Positions 45,349 through 56,830 of a stretch of 64,000 bases of DNA are shown piece after piece (within the stretch, counting starts at the first letter, position 1; each line of letters starts with the position of its first letter). A program made the translations under genes and the position numbers. Source of the stretch: Sorghum bicolor (taxonomy: Eukaryota; Streptophyta; Magnoliopsida; Poales; Poaceae); assembly GCF_000003195.3 (NCBI RefSeq), contig NC_012876.2, positions 41,011,725 to 41,075,724 on the forward strand, given 5' to 3'. The notes under the pieces are model-generated. The model was not told the DNA's origin. It did no database searches and saw only the letters and a list, made by a program, of their open reading frames with translations.

Positions 45349-47530
45349 AACTCCCCCAAGCTTACCTCTTGCTCGTCCCAGAGCAAGGATGGACTCAAGA
45401 GTTTCTGCAGTGATTTTATGCCTTAAATGTACACATGCGTTCAAAGAAGATCTCATCTCTGGGTTAGGGTAAACTGTTAAGATTTAAACTTACTCATTTT
45501 TCCTTCCACCATGGGGCTTGCAACCGTCACTTGTGTCTTGAGCAGTTAAAAGATAGAACGGTCAAGTCAAGCGCAATGTCTCTTGTTCTTTGATCAACTA
45601 TAGCTCTGGAGTTTTTGTAGATTTTCAAAATAAAACTCAGAGATTCCTTGTATGACTCTCTCAATTCTCTCTTTTGTGGTATTTCTAGATCCTTACCAAG
45701 GAAGTAATGGTATATGCCTTCTCTCAAAGTATGTGGTATTTTTGGTATGAGGCATAGTGACATTGCTTTCTCTCTCACCCTACTCAAATGAGGCTTTGAT
45801 ATCTGGAGCTCATAGGTGGGAGACAGCTAACACATGCTTACAAGACATTTATTGCATAGTCAAACCATGGATCCAGAGAAACAAGTCAATAAGTCAAATC
45901 AAGATGTGCATGTGTGGCGAATGAATGGTGTATGGTGATGATGGTGATAATGGTGAAAACAATGGTGAAAGTCTAATTCTACTTTTGCTCTTTTGAGGGG
46001 ATACATACCTTTCTTGCACTTTGAAACTTTTTGAGGGGAATGAGATGCTCTATATTTTCTTTTTTTTTCTTTTCTCTCAGGTGGGTATCTTGTACCCCCT
46101 AATTCTACTATCAGACACTTGTCTATTTTTACCTCTCGTCTCACTTTTTCATTTCTTTTGAGGTTCCGGGCACTGGCCCCTTTTTATTTCCCCGTATTCA
46201 CTTTTTCTTTTTTTTGAGCACTCACCCTCCTGGAATAATGTGGCAAGTGGTAGTAACCAAAATATCTCGAGCATTTATTTCACGGGGAATAACAGGGATA
46301 GGATAATGTTTTTGGCTATTCTCTCCTGGATAGGAGTAGGATAATTTTGGGTAAATCTGGAGATGGAGATGAGTGGATGTATGTGGATGCATACTTCCGG
46401 AGTAGAAGCAGCATGTATGAGTGAACGTGCAAGTGGATCTTGATTTTAACCGCATGACAAGCTCCTAAGGGTCTACACAGCTTGACCACACTCAATGCTC
46501 ATAAGTAGTAAAAAGTAAATGTGTGGTTCATAGTCTAATAAGCATGTATATGTGGCTGTGGTAGGATTTTAAACTCTCATCATACAGGAACTCATCATGC
46601 AACATTTTAAAGATTTTCAAAGATAAAATTCTGCAGAATTCTAGCATCTCTAGGAACAGATAAATACCAGCTCAACCTTCCCATATCGTATCCATTAACG
46701 ACTTAGACTTTAGATCAAGTACTCTTCCCACAAGTTCAGGTTTAGAGCAAATCTTAATTCATAACAGTCATGCCTAAACTTGAGAGAGATTTCAATTTTA
46801 AGAACTAGTCATGGCAGAGCAACTATTCATCATTTCTATGTGAGAGCTTATCATGAGGGTTCATAGCAAACTTTATTTATTTATTTGTTTAGCAAACTAA
46901 GAAAAGATATATATAAGCATAAAATCTTTATTTGGGTTTTCATGATTATGCATCTTTTTATTATTTGAGTAAAGTATAAACGCGAGTAGAAACACTTAGC
47001 TCGATAAATGGGGGTGCTCTCCCCCAAGCTGGATTTTGATGTAATTTCTTCTGATGTAGCTAGCAGGTGGCAGAGGTGTATTTGAATGTCGGCAGTACCC
47101 TGACAGCGATTAGGATGTTCTCCGTCTGCTAGTCTTCTTTGATCCTTAAATTCTATGGAGCTCAAATAGACAACAAAGCTTTGTGGAACTGGTTAAGTGT
47201 TAGCATAAAATCTCTTTGCCTTTATCATGTTGAGCTTCCTCTAATAAATATTACTCTCTTTGGTAGGATCATAAAGTTATTTTTATATTTTCAGGAATAT
47301 TTTTATTTTTACGCCACCACAGTGAATGTACTTATGGGTTTTATACCGCGAGCATACTCACATGGGGCTTACTATTTTTAACATTTTTAATTTCTTTTCA
47401 AGATAGCATGATTAACTAACAAGCCATTTAAGGAAAGTAAATAATTTAAGCGAAAAAGGGAATGCAGAAAGGATAAATATGGATAACTACCGATTTTACC
47501 TTTCGGCGAGGGTTGAATGTTTTAAGTCTT
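45349..47530 (-). other. H 3' noncoding region with polypurine tract
   Basis: It opens (from the LTR) with the PPT aagcttgggggagtt and is collinear with 28524-30620 of F, including the second purine-rich box near 47010-47030. It has no credible ORF. Confidence 0.8.
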
Positions 47531-49197
47531 CTGAACAAGACTTCTCACCGTGTTCATTCTTCAGGTGCGTCATTTGATTCAGGTGTGGACCTTGACGTCT
47601 GCACCTCTTGATACAGTGTCACCCATGTTCTTAGTTTGCCCAGTAGTTCAAAGTGCGGCGTTGGCAGTATCTTGCTCAGTGTGTTTGTGCTCGTAGATCC
47701 AGGTCCTTCACTTGGTAGAGTGTGAGAGTTATAAAATTCCTCCATGTTTTGCTCGAAGTGTACCTGCTCATAGAGACAAGGCAGAGATCAAGTGCATGGG
47801 TCCTGTTGGTGGAAAACACCAATAAAACCAAAAGTATATTTATTCTTCTCTATCCTTAAGCATAGGGAGCAAGACAAAGTTGATGGGTGATAAGTTTATG
47901 AGTGTAGCATTTAAAACATTTGTCAGATCAGATCGCTCAACCTTATGGAAAGATAATCTATCTATGTATATGTCTTTTTCTTTATGTCTTCCCAAAGATT
48001 GAATGTGCAACATTTTAGCTCATATGATTAGGAGTGTGGGATCGTGGAGGTAGTACTAGGAACAAAGATTAAAGGACTAAACATGCTGAATCAGTTGGGT
48101 TGGTTAATTTGGAGTTATAAATCATACATGTTTGTCTCTTTATGTGAACGTCAGAACCAAGGAGAAGCTTATAAAAGTGATAGTCACGTACCTTAAGATG
48201 GTACCTTACTTGAAGAGTGATGGTACAGTATCACCTTGTGGAAGCTTCCCTTTCTTAGCGGTTGTGCATCGTGTTTGTAGCACCCTCCATGGATCATCTC
48301 TTATGAGCTATGTCTTCCTTGTGTAAATTGTTAAACTTCATGTGTCTCTCTTTTTGTCTCCAATGTGAGTTTATCTCAGGACTTCCCAGGTTGATATTGA
48401 AAGTTTTCCTACAGGGGTTAGTCCGACAAAATATACCAATATCTACTCAAGCAGTTTTTAGTTCAGTAACGAAACTAGACTCCATGTCTAATCAGATTAA
48501 GGAAGGCTATTTAATCTAAGCACCATGCTTAATTTAAATGCCAATGGAAGTATGTCGAGTACTTCCAAACCAACACTTGCTTGTGAATAGACAAAGGTAG
48601 CATGACAGCATTTATAGAGATCTACTCAAGTGGAGATGAAGTAGTGTGATTAGTATTTAACAAATTGAGCATGTCTCAAAGGTAGGGACAACCAACATAG
48701 CAACATGGCAGAGGATGTTTTTATGTAAAGTACTCCCCCAAGCTTGAATTTTTCAAAATTCAAGTTTGGATGAATTCAATGTTGCATGATGATTGGTTGG
48801 ACAAACCTTGTGCTTGCTTGTCGTTCATCCGATCTTCTTGCTCCAATCCTAGAAAGGTTAGTGACAAGAATACCTGAAGGAATATTTTTACAATTGTCCT
48901 TATGTTCTCGATACACAAGGTAATGTTGCAAATAAGCTCATGTTACGATCTGATCAGTGCTTATTTTAGGACACTAAGCTTGTCCTTGGGAAACCATCAA
49001 TTTATGTCGACGAAGTGGTTTCCCTTCCAACGCTGACCTATATCAAGATCAACTCAACGAGATCTGCAATATTTATTATAGACATATGCACCGACAACCG
49101 CCCTTTTAAAGCTTTTGTAAATAGAAAGGAAGAGGGGGTTGGAGATCTCAAATGTGGTGATGTTGGATAGACCAATAGATTGGGAAGATGTTGCATA
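47531..49197 (-). other. H middle region without recognised coding sequence
   Basis: AT-rich sequence with only short scattered ORFs (for example 47554-47745). It contains a third aagcttgggggagt (minus strand, about 48731-48745) beside an inverted repeat (cttgaatttt / aaaattcaag, 48742-48766). No relation to F or E is seen. Confidence 0.6.
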
Positions 49198-50618
49198 TCA
49201 ACATGGAGTAAACGAAGTGGCTATGAAATAAATCCCATGCTCATTAATGTTATCTTCATATCCAATCTGAATGTTCGGAGTTTCTCCTGGATTGGTCTCA
49301 CCTGTGTCCTCTTCTGCAGTTGGATGAATCTCATCTTCAAAGGGAGTCAAGAACTCACCATTTGAAATTGAGCCAAAGTCAGAATCCATTAAGGCTTCAT
49401 CCTTATCCATCCATTCTACACATTCTAGCCATTTAGAACTTGTGATCAGGAAAGGGGAGGTGTTAGAATTTTCTATATGGCTTAGCTCTCCTTCTATGAC
49501 ATTACTTGACATGTCATCCTTATGGTCTTTATGTCTCCTATGGTTTGATCGTCTTGATGGATTGCTAGGATCATCATGAGACTTAAAAGGAGAGGGATAA
49601 GAGGGGTCTCTAAGGTCAAGGATGGATTTAGAATTTATGAATATTAAAGGGGAGCAGATAGAATCTTCTATATGGTTTAGCTTTCCTTCACTTGATATGT
49701 CATCCTTGATTTCTTCATAATAGGAACCTGGACATTCTCTAAGAGAACCATTATTGCAAGGATTTGAATTATCCCTGCTTGAAGGTCTCTTATGGAACCA
49801 GAAGTCTAAACCATCAGCATCTGAAAGATTTAAGGTCGGAATTCCTTCCTCCCTTGGAGAATTTTGGGGTATTGATGGTTTAGGATCGATAGCTAAAGTT
49901 TGGAATTGAAGTGGTTGTGATCTGGCTATCGAAACTTCTTCTTCTTGTCTAGGAACTGGTTTTTCTCTTTCTCAGGGATATAAATGCTAGGAAACTTTCC
50001 ACTCAATGAATCAATTAAATCCCAAGCTTCACTAGCAGGTAGGTGATAGAAGGATCCTCTAAAGGCTGTATTCAAGGTTTGCTTATTTTCTCTACTAAGG
50101 CCCTCAAAAAAGTGGATTAGAAGAACATCTTCTGGAATAGAAAGCTTTGGGCCAGTGAGAGTAAGGTTAATAAAGCGGTCCCATGATTTGCCAAGAGATT
50201 CTTCTTCCAGTTGTCTAAAAGAAATAATCTCACGCTGAAGTTCTGCCACTTTGGAGATTGGAAAATATTTAAAAAGAAAACTATTATACAACTCCTTCCA
50301 ATCTCCACGAACATTCCCTACTTTGAGTTTGTACCAATGTCTAGCTTTTCCCGTTAAAGAGAACGGAAAGAGCTTCCATTTAAGGGTCTCATCGGACATG
50401 CCTTCTATGCGAAGGAGGTCACAGACTCGATAAAACTCCCTTAGGTGCGTGTATGGGTTTTCTTCACCTTCTCCTGAGAAAGGTTGTTTTTGAACAAATT
50501 CTATGTATTCGGGGTCTATCTCAAAACTAGATGCTATGATAGGCTTTGAAGATTTTGGTGGTTCGATATGCGTGCCCGTAGGTCTATGAAATTCAAAGAA
50601 AGACATGTTTGAATTCAT
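49198..50618 (-). pseudogene. gag: H gag with acidic C-terminal extension, one frameshift
   Basis: The ATG at 50618 is followed by an Athila gag core: NPYTHLREFYRVCDLL, LKWKLFPFSLTGKARHWY, LFKYFPISKVAEL, ESLGKSWDRFINLTL and FFEGLSRENKQTL. The frame ends at 49926. The next frame is open from there to 49198 and encodes a Ser/Asp/Glu-rich tail with an internal repeat (DDMSS...GELSHIENS versus a diverged copy ~60 residues earlier). The junction suggests a 1-nt frameshift mutation rather than a normal boundary. No zinc knuckle is seen. Confidence 0.8.
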
Positions 50619-50754
50619 GATAGACCAGAGATCAAGGATTAGATAAGAAGAAAGAATAGCAGAGATAAGGCAAAGGATAAAAGGAAAAATATATACTATT
50701 TTTTATTTTTTTGGAAAATGATTAAGCAAGTTCGTAGTCAACTCAGCAACCGTT

Positions 50755-50772
50755 TCCCCGGCAACAGCGCCA
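50755..50772 (-). promoter_or_regulatory. H primer-binding site
   Basis: TGGCGCTGTTGCCGGGGA on the minus strand, one mismatch from the F site, 7 nt from the LTR end. Confidence 0.85.
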
Positions 50773-50779
50773 AAAAGCT

Positions 50780-52098
50780 TGTTGACACTTGCTAACACCA
50801 CTTGAATACTAGGTTGTCATCCCCAACATGGCATTAGAGTATACTATGGTATTTATACGCACACAGATAAATCCGCAAGCGCACGGATACCGTTGTAGCT
50901 TTTACCCGGTTAAAGGTTTTATCGTATCCACAGGGAAACGGGAGAACTGATCTACGCTCTAAGTTAATCTAGATAGATAGATAGGTGTAAATAGGAAAGA
51001 TGGTAGAATTGAATAAGAACAATATTAAAGGTAAGATAACAATGGGTGATAATATGGGAATAGAGAGTAGAGCAATTTAATATATGGGCGATGGTAGGAG
51101 AATAGAGAGGATAACTATGGTTTCTTGACTTCAAAGGGGTATGTCTATGTCTGGGACGAACCACGTGATAAGAATACACCACAAAGGATGCTTATCCATA
51201 GGCCAATAAACCCTAGTAGTCCTACTAACAGGAGGTGGACTACAGGGGACCAATGTAACTAACACCTACGTGGCCTACCACACGATCCAGCTAGACAGGG
51301 GATATCCACAAGTAATCTAGGCCTAAGCACCACGCTTACGCCTATACTTCAACTCTCACCTATAGCGTCCTATAGATTAAAGTACTCAAAAGAGTTGTGA
51401 ACCAGAACATACATGGATATTAATTGCATAATGGAATAAAAGTAGATTACCAGAGTCATCCCACGTGCAAGCTTGATTAGAGCTTGATCATGGCGAAGTA
51501 CAACCAGAGGAAGAACCGACAGGCCGGCCTCTCCTCCAATCCTCCCTCGCTCTCCATCTCGCTACAATCTAGATCTACTCTAGTTTAGAGATGAGAGGAG
51601 AGCTCTCATCTCCAAACCCTAGCTTTTGCTCTGTCTATGAATAATGAATAGGGATCAAGGGGTGCCTCCTCCAGGGGCCAGGGGGTCTGCATATATAGTC
51701 CCTGCAAGTTAATCTGGGCCGTCGGATCAAACCGACATTGATTGAACGGTTATTCTTGATCCTTTAGGTCGGTGGAGCATAATCCGCGAGGTTGAACGTG
51801 ATTGACCACTATAGCAGGGCGGGCGCCCTGCCCCCGAGCCCGCTCGGCCTCCCATTGGTTCTCGTGGCTTCTGGAGTCTTCTAGATGATAGAAAATTGTG
51901 CGGCACGTTAATATCTCTATGTAAACCCAACATGTGGGCCTTTCCTCCATATTTCCTGATAACCCCCTGCAGAAATAGACAAACACCAAAACTCGTGGAA
52001 TTCTGTCAGAAAAAACCCTAAGTCTGGGTGTTGGTTGCATTTGGATCGTTTTCTTTATTTATTTGATGATTAAATTTGGTACTTAAGGACCGTCAACA
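50780..52098 (-). repeat. H 5' LTR (1319 bp)
   Basis: Nearly identical to 44015-45348, apart from a ~20-bp deletion near 51825. The exact TSD taggt follows at 52099-52103. Confidence 0.9.
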
Positions 52099-52372
52099 TA
52101 GGTGACGCTCGCTCCGCCGGGAGTACGTCACGACTCCGATGCAAAACCAACCGATTGAGGCTCAAAGCCCCTCTTCCATGGTGAACGACTTTCGAACTAC
52201 GGGGAGATCGAGAGCACTTCCATTAGAAAAAGTGACATAACCCTCGAAGGAGTCAAAGACTCCTCCAAGGGCTCGGGGGCTACCCCCGCGGGGCGAGTGA
52301 CCCCACAAAAACTCAACCAACGAAAGAGCCTCTACTCGAGCGCAAGCGCTCGAGTAGAGACTCGGGGGCTAC
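52099..52372 (+). other. D region before the 3' LTR, with hairpin and polypurine tract
   Basis: After the TSD copy of H, D continues noncoding. At 52331-52358 lies a perfect inverted repeat (tctactcgagcgc / gcgctcgagtaga, 13-bp arms, 2-nt spacer). The PPT gactcgggggctac (52357-52372) overlaps its right edge and runs into the LTR. A second PPT-like ctcgggggctac occurs at about 52270. Confidence 0.8.
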
Positions 52373-53443
52373 TGTCGAGGGTGTCAATAAGAGGTACCCC
52401 AACCAATGCTCATAAAGAGAGGACCCATAAGCAAATCGAGGCCCTTGACTCGACGCCCCCGCTCACACACGTGACTACCAAAGCACGATGCCAACCATAG
52501 CCTCGAACACGGAAAAAGGGTCATGCGAATCGAGAGAGGCTCGACTGGACAGCAACCGTCGAATACAGAACTGGCTCATACGAATCGACAGGCCTCGAGC
52601 GCAAGGACGTCGTCCGCTACCTGACGCGGGTACGGGAACCAGGGCATTTAATGCACCTGCCGTGTTCTCACCTAACCCGACAATCATGAGAAACATGATA
52701 GGGAGCAAGCACCCATCCAATCCCCCCTTTTCGCAGCTTTATGCCTTCGGAAGAGCTAGAGTACGGTCGAGCACAGTTAGACAGTCGTGATGTCGCTTCA
52801 CGACCCCCCTCGAGACATCCAAAGTCAGCGCATTGATCAGCAAGGCCATGCGCAACGCCGGACCCTCGAGCGAACACATTCCTTCCCAAAGAAGAGTCAG
52901 GCGGTGAAAGACAGCACCTCAACCACTCCGGACATGATTGCTGCCACGACATACAGGCGTGCCCACGGTTAAGCCAATCCAGGATAGCGCACAGGAGCCG
53001 AATTCAGAAGCACGCGTAATCATCACCAAAGTACTGAGTAACAAGACGGCTCGAGGCCTCGCCGGTATGGAAGCCTCGAGTAGGTCAGCGCACCACGCCC
53101 CTATCGACCCCTACTCTATCACCTATGCCATGTAACCTAGGCCTCCCCTTGGAACTATAAAAGGGGAGGCATAGGAGAGAATGAGACGGACGAAATACGT
53201 AGAAGAACAACCATACACCACCTCCATCTAGGACTCAGAATCCACCACAATATCGACTTGTATTCGCCCCTGTACAAGCACTTAGGTGCAAGATAATAGA
53301 AACATCTCCCCCGCTGGATGTAGGGCCTTCTCTTGCCCGAACCAGGATAAATCATTGTGTCTTTCTTGCATCACCATCCGAGAAAGGGAACACGCACACA
53401 AGTTTTACTCGTTGGTGTGACCCCTAGGGGTAAAACACCGACA
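52373..53443 (+). repeat. D 3' LTR (1071 bp)
   Basis: Termini TGTCGAGGG...CACCGACA. It pairs with 1-85 plus 10208-10957. A TATA box TATAAAAG lies at 53156-53163. cttac (53444-53448) follows and should be the TSD; its partner lies left of the window. Confidence 0.9.
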
Positions 53444-54640
53444 CTTACCATGCCCAAAGAGCTTAACTCTTGAATTGAATAGTAGAACCTTATCTCCAGG
53501 CTTAAACCCCTTGTGCTTGATTCTCTTATCATGCCATCGTTTTGTTCTCTCTTTATAGATCCTTGAATTGTGGTAGGCTTTCTCTCTCCATTCTTCTAGC
53601 TCAGATAGTTGCATCAGACGATTCTCGCTAGCGAGGTGGAGATCCATGTTCCATTTCTTGAGTACCCAATGAGCCTTAAACTCTATTTCCACAGGCAAAT
53701 GACAAGTTTTTCCTTATACAAGTTGATAAGGTGACATGCCTATGGTTGTTTTGAATGCAGTTCTATATGCCCAAAGTGCATCAGGAAGTTTGTCCTTCCA
53801 CCCCTTACCCATCTCATCTACGGTCTTTTGAAAAATATTTTTGATTTGTTTGTTAGATGTTTCGGATTGACTCCTAGTCTAAGGATGGTATGGTGTTGCG
53901 ATGTTGTGTCGAACTCCATGATCGGCTAGGTACTTCCGAAAGATTTTGTCGATGAAGTGGGAACCTCCATCGCTTATAACTATCCGGGGTATTCCAAAGC
54001 GAGGAAAGATTACTTCATGGAACATTCTCTTGGCATGTTTTGAATAAGCTAATCGACAAGGTAGGGCTTCTACCCATTTGGACACGTAGTCCACATCTAC
54101 TAAGATATACTCGCAATTCCTGGACATAGGGAATGGCCCCATGAAATCAATGCCCCATACATCGAAAAGTTCTACTTGAAGATTATTTGTGAGAGGCATT
54201 TCATTTCGTGAGTTGAGATTCCCATGTTTTTGACATCGGTGGCATCTCCTAACAAAGTCCATTGTATCTTCATACATTGTTGGCCAGAAAAAGCCACTTT
54301 GCCAAATTTTAGCATGTGTCTGGAATGCTACATAGTGTCCTCCATATGGCGAGGCATGGCATCTTTCCATAATTTGAGTAGCCTCAGCCCTAGGAACACA
54401 CCTTCTCAAGAGTCCATCAGCGCAGACTCGGAAAAGATATGGCTCATCCCAAAGGTGGAAACAACTATTGTGAAGCAACTTCCTTTTGTTTGTACTAGTT
54501 GGGACATAGCCTTTTACTATAAAGTTTACGATGTCTGCGTACCATGGATCTGCATGTGTTATCTTAAGCAGGGTGTCATCCCTTAGGTAGTTATTTATGG
54601 GAAGCTCATCATGTGTTTCCTTATATTGAAGCCTAGACAA
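53444..54640 (-). pseudogene. pol: E integrase, interrupted by D
   Basis: The zinc-binding module is CHASPYGGHY...CHRCQKHG. The DDE core has Asp in WGIDFMGPFP, Asp in VISDGGSHF, and Glu in [10 protein letters not shown], the last after a TAG at about 53880. The C-terminal part ([33 protein letters not shown]) continues past further small breaks and ends at the D LTR at 53443. The frame 54640-53879 is otherwise open for 253 residues. Confidence 0.85.
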
Positions 54641-55048
54641 GTGGTCGGCTACGGAATTCTCTACTCCCTTCCTATCTCAGATTTCTATGTCAAAGTCTTG
54701 GAGTAGAAGAATCCATCGAATTAGACGAGGCTTAGCATCTTTCTTAGTGAGGAGGTACTTGAGAGCAGCATGGTCTAAATAGATGATTATCTTTGCCCCC
54801 ACTAATTAAGATCTAAACTTGTCTATAGCAAAGACAATAGCCAAAAGCTCTTTTTCAGTTGTAGTGTAATTGAGCTGTGTTCCAGACAAGGTTTTGTTAG
54901 CGTAGGATATGGCATAATGCTTTTTATCCTTGGTTTGTCCTAAAACGGCACCAACCGCAAAATTGCTAGCATCACACATGATCTCAAATGGAATATTCCA
55001 ATCAGGTGGTTGGATAATCGGGGCTGAGATGAGTGCTTTATTAAGAGT
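54641..55048 (-). pseudogene. pol: E RNase H region
   Basis: The minus-strand translation shows the expected order, such as NFAVGAVLGQTKDKKHYA, LNYTTTEKELLAIVFAIDKFR and [14 protein letters not shown] with LSRL leading into integrase. No frame is open throughout; stops lie at about 55049, 54807 and 54676. Confidence 0.7.
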
Positions 55049-55801
55049 TTAAAAAGATTCATGACACTCATCACCAAAGATGAAAGGTGCATCCTTAGCT
55101 AGGAGACTAGTTAGGGGTCTAGCAATTTGAGAGAAGTTCTTGATAAAGCGTCTATAGAACCCTGCATGTCCCAAAAAGCTACGGATTCCTTTCACATTCG
55201 TGGGAGGTGGAAGTTTTTCAATAACTTCAATCTTTGCTTTGTCCACCTCTATACCACGTTCGGACACTTTATGTCCTAGCACTATTCCTTCCTGAACCAT
55301 AAAATAGCATTTCTCCCAGTACAGGATTAAGTGCTTTTCTTCACATCGCTGCAAGACTCTATCTAAATTCTCCAAATATTGATCAAATGGTTTGCCATAG
55401 ATGGTAAAATCATCCATGAAAACCTCCATGATCTTCTCAATCTTGTCCGAGAAAATAGACATCATGCACCGTTGGAAAGAAGCTGGAGCATTGCACAATC
55501 CGAATGACATTCGTCGGTATGCATAAGTTCCATACGGGCAAGTAAAGGTAGTCTTTTCTTGGTCATCTAGGTGGATTGGGATTTGGTGATATCCAGAATA
55601 ACCATCAAGGAAACAGAAGAAAGAGTGGTTTGCAAGCCATTCCAAAATTTCATCAATGAAGGGTAACGGAAAGTGATCTTTCTTTGTAGCCTTGTTGAGT
55701 TTTCGATAGTCAATACACATATGCCACCCAGTGACAATTCGTTGAGGGATGAGTTCATTCTTCTCATTCCTAACGACTATCATTCCTCCTTTCTTTGGCA
55801 C
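55049..55801 (-). CDS. pol: E reverse transcriptase
   Basis: A 250-residue open frame: GWHMCIDYRKLNKATKKDHF, FCFLDGYSGYHQIPI, MSFGLCNAPASFQRCMM, and the intact catalytic motif EVFMDDFTIYG. The connection follows (CYFMVQEGIVLGHKVSERGI, IRSFLGHAGFYRRFI) and the frame ends at CHESF, where RNase H homology begins. The N-terminal RT segment is in the preceding broken region. Confidence 0.86.
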   Translation of the reverse strand: MPKKGGMIVVRNEKNELIPQRIVTGWHMCIDYRKLNKATKKDHFPLPFIDEILEWLANHSFFCFLDGYSGYHQIPIHLDDQEKTTFTCPYGTYAYRRMSFGLCNAPASFQRCMMSIFSDKIEKIMEVFMDDFTIYGKPFDQYLENLDRVLQRCEEKHLILYWEKCYFMVQEGIVLGHKVSERGIEVDKAKIEVIEKLPPPTNVKGIRSFLGHAGFYRRFIKNFSQIARPLTSLLAKDAPFIFGDECHESF

Positions 55802-56830
55802 TACTTGGACAGGGCTAACCCACTCACTATGTGGCAGAGGATAAATAATCCCAGCATGATAGAGTTTGAGGACCTCTTTCTTAACAACCTCTCACATAGC
55901 ATTGTTAAGTCTCCATTTTGGTTCCCTTGAAGGTGTAAAATTGGGACCAATAGGGATACGATGAGTGCAGAGAATGGGACTAATGCCCGTGAGATCTTCG
56001 AGAGATTAGCCGAATTCTGATCTATGCCTTTCAAGAACAGTGACAAGTTGTTGTATTTCATAATCGGAAAGCTTGTCACTGATAATTACTGGAGTGTTTG
56101 GGTTGTTGTGCAAAAAGACATATCTAAGGCCAGAAGGAAGAGGTTTTAACTCTATCAAAGGAGGTGAAGGTTGTTCATTTTTGTCTAGCTCAACGGGTTC
56201 TACCACCTCTTCTTCTTCTTGAACAAAGTGTTCATGATTAAAGAATGGTTGGGCCATCTCCTCTTGAGTCAGCATTAAGATCTCCCCAATAGGATCTGGT
56301 TCAAGTTTGGGTTCCACTATCGTGTTAATTGATCTAGCAAGAGGAACAACAATAGTGGAATTCCCAACCTTGAAGTCTAAATGACCTCGTTGTGGTTGTT
56401 CTTGTAGAAGTTTCATGATTGGTCTGCCAATCAAGAGAGGAATGTCCGGTATGTCAAAAATGTGAAAATCTAGACATATTCCAGAGTCCTTGATTCTAAC
56501 AGGAACTGCCCTTAATACCCCATGGCTTTCTAGAATTAATCCAGATGGACTTTGTAAAAGTTTTTGAGATTGGGTTATGGACTCGTTGGGATAAATAGTG
56601 TCAGCTAACTCCTTGGAATTAACATTTATCCCAACATATGGATTGTAGTGGACCTTCCTAGCAGACCATCTAACTTGGCACAGAAGAATGGTTGAAGGAG
56701 TGATGATCCGAGATACCTCAGGAGATAGCTCTGCTTCTGTTAGCCATTCATAACTCAGAATAGCCGAAAGGCTTTTGACGTGTTATATGTCAACAGATTC
56801 TACTCTTATAACGGATTGAGTGGTCCCTGC
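55802..56830 (-). pseudogene. pol: E protease region and RT N-terminus
   Basis: The frame 56434-56006 reads DIPLLIGRPIMKLL-like protease C-terminus (RPIMKLLQEQ), an acidic linker (FVQEEEEVVEPVEL) and the LKPLPSGLRYVFL segment that precedes RT in Athila. The protease active-site part (56435-56830) is broken by several stops. After 56006 come VLERHRSEFG and, in another frame, NPSMMEEV-type RT N-terminus up to 55802. Confidence 0.7.

Larger units (their letters stand above)
44015..52098 (-). mobile_element. Element H: non-autonomous Athila-type retrotransposon with gag only
   Basis: 8.08 kb on the minus strand, bounded by exact TSDs taggt (44010-44014 and 52099-52103). It has a 5' LTR (50780-52098), PBS, a gag frame (50618-49198), and about 3.8 kb without coding homology before the 3' LTR (44015-45348). 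No protease, RT or integrase is seen. The exact TSD and very similar LTRs mark it as one of the youngest insertions here. It lies in D's 3' region. Confidence 0.9.
1..53443 (+). mobile_element. Element D: Tat-lineage Ty3/gypsy retrotransposon (RIRE2/Grande-like), host of the nest, left end outside window
   Basis: The left edge lies about 202 bp inside this element's 5' LTR, as shown by alignment of position 1 with 52575 in the 3' LTR. D is read on the + strand. It has a broken 5' LTR (1-85 plus 10208-10957), pol from the middle of RT to integrase (23690-26572), a long 3' region with an antisense multi-exon gene (41143 down to 35364), and a 3' LTR (52373-53443). The dual RNase H and the antisense extra gene place it in the Tat lineage. 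Gag, protease and the N-terminal part of RT are missing, apparently lost with the B insertion. A, B, F, G, a CACTA fragment and H are inserted in it. D itself sits in the integrase of element E. Confidence 0.88.

Noticed and set aside
47139..48519. Small + strand ORFs in H as genes
   Set aside because: Short, Phe/Leu-rich, in AT-rich noncoding sequence, and not conserved in the matching part of F.
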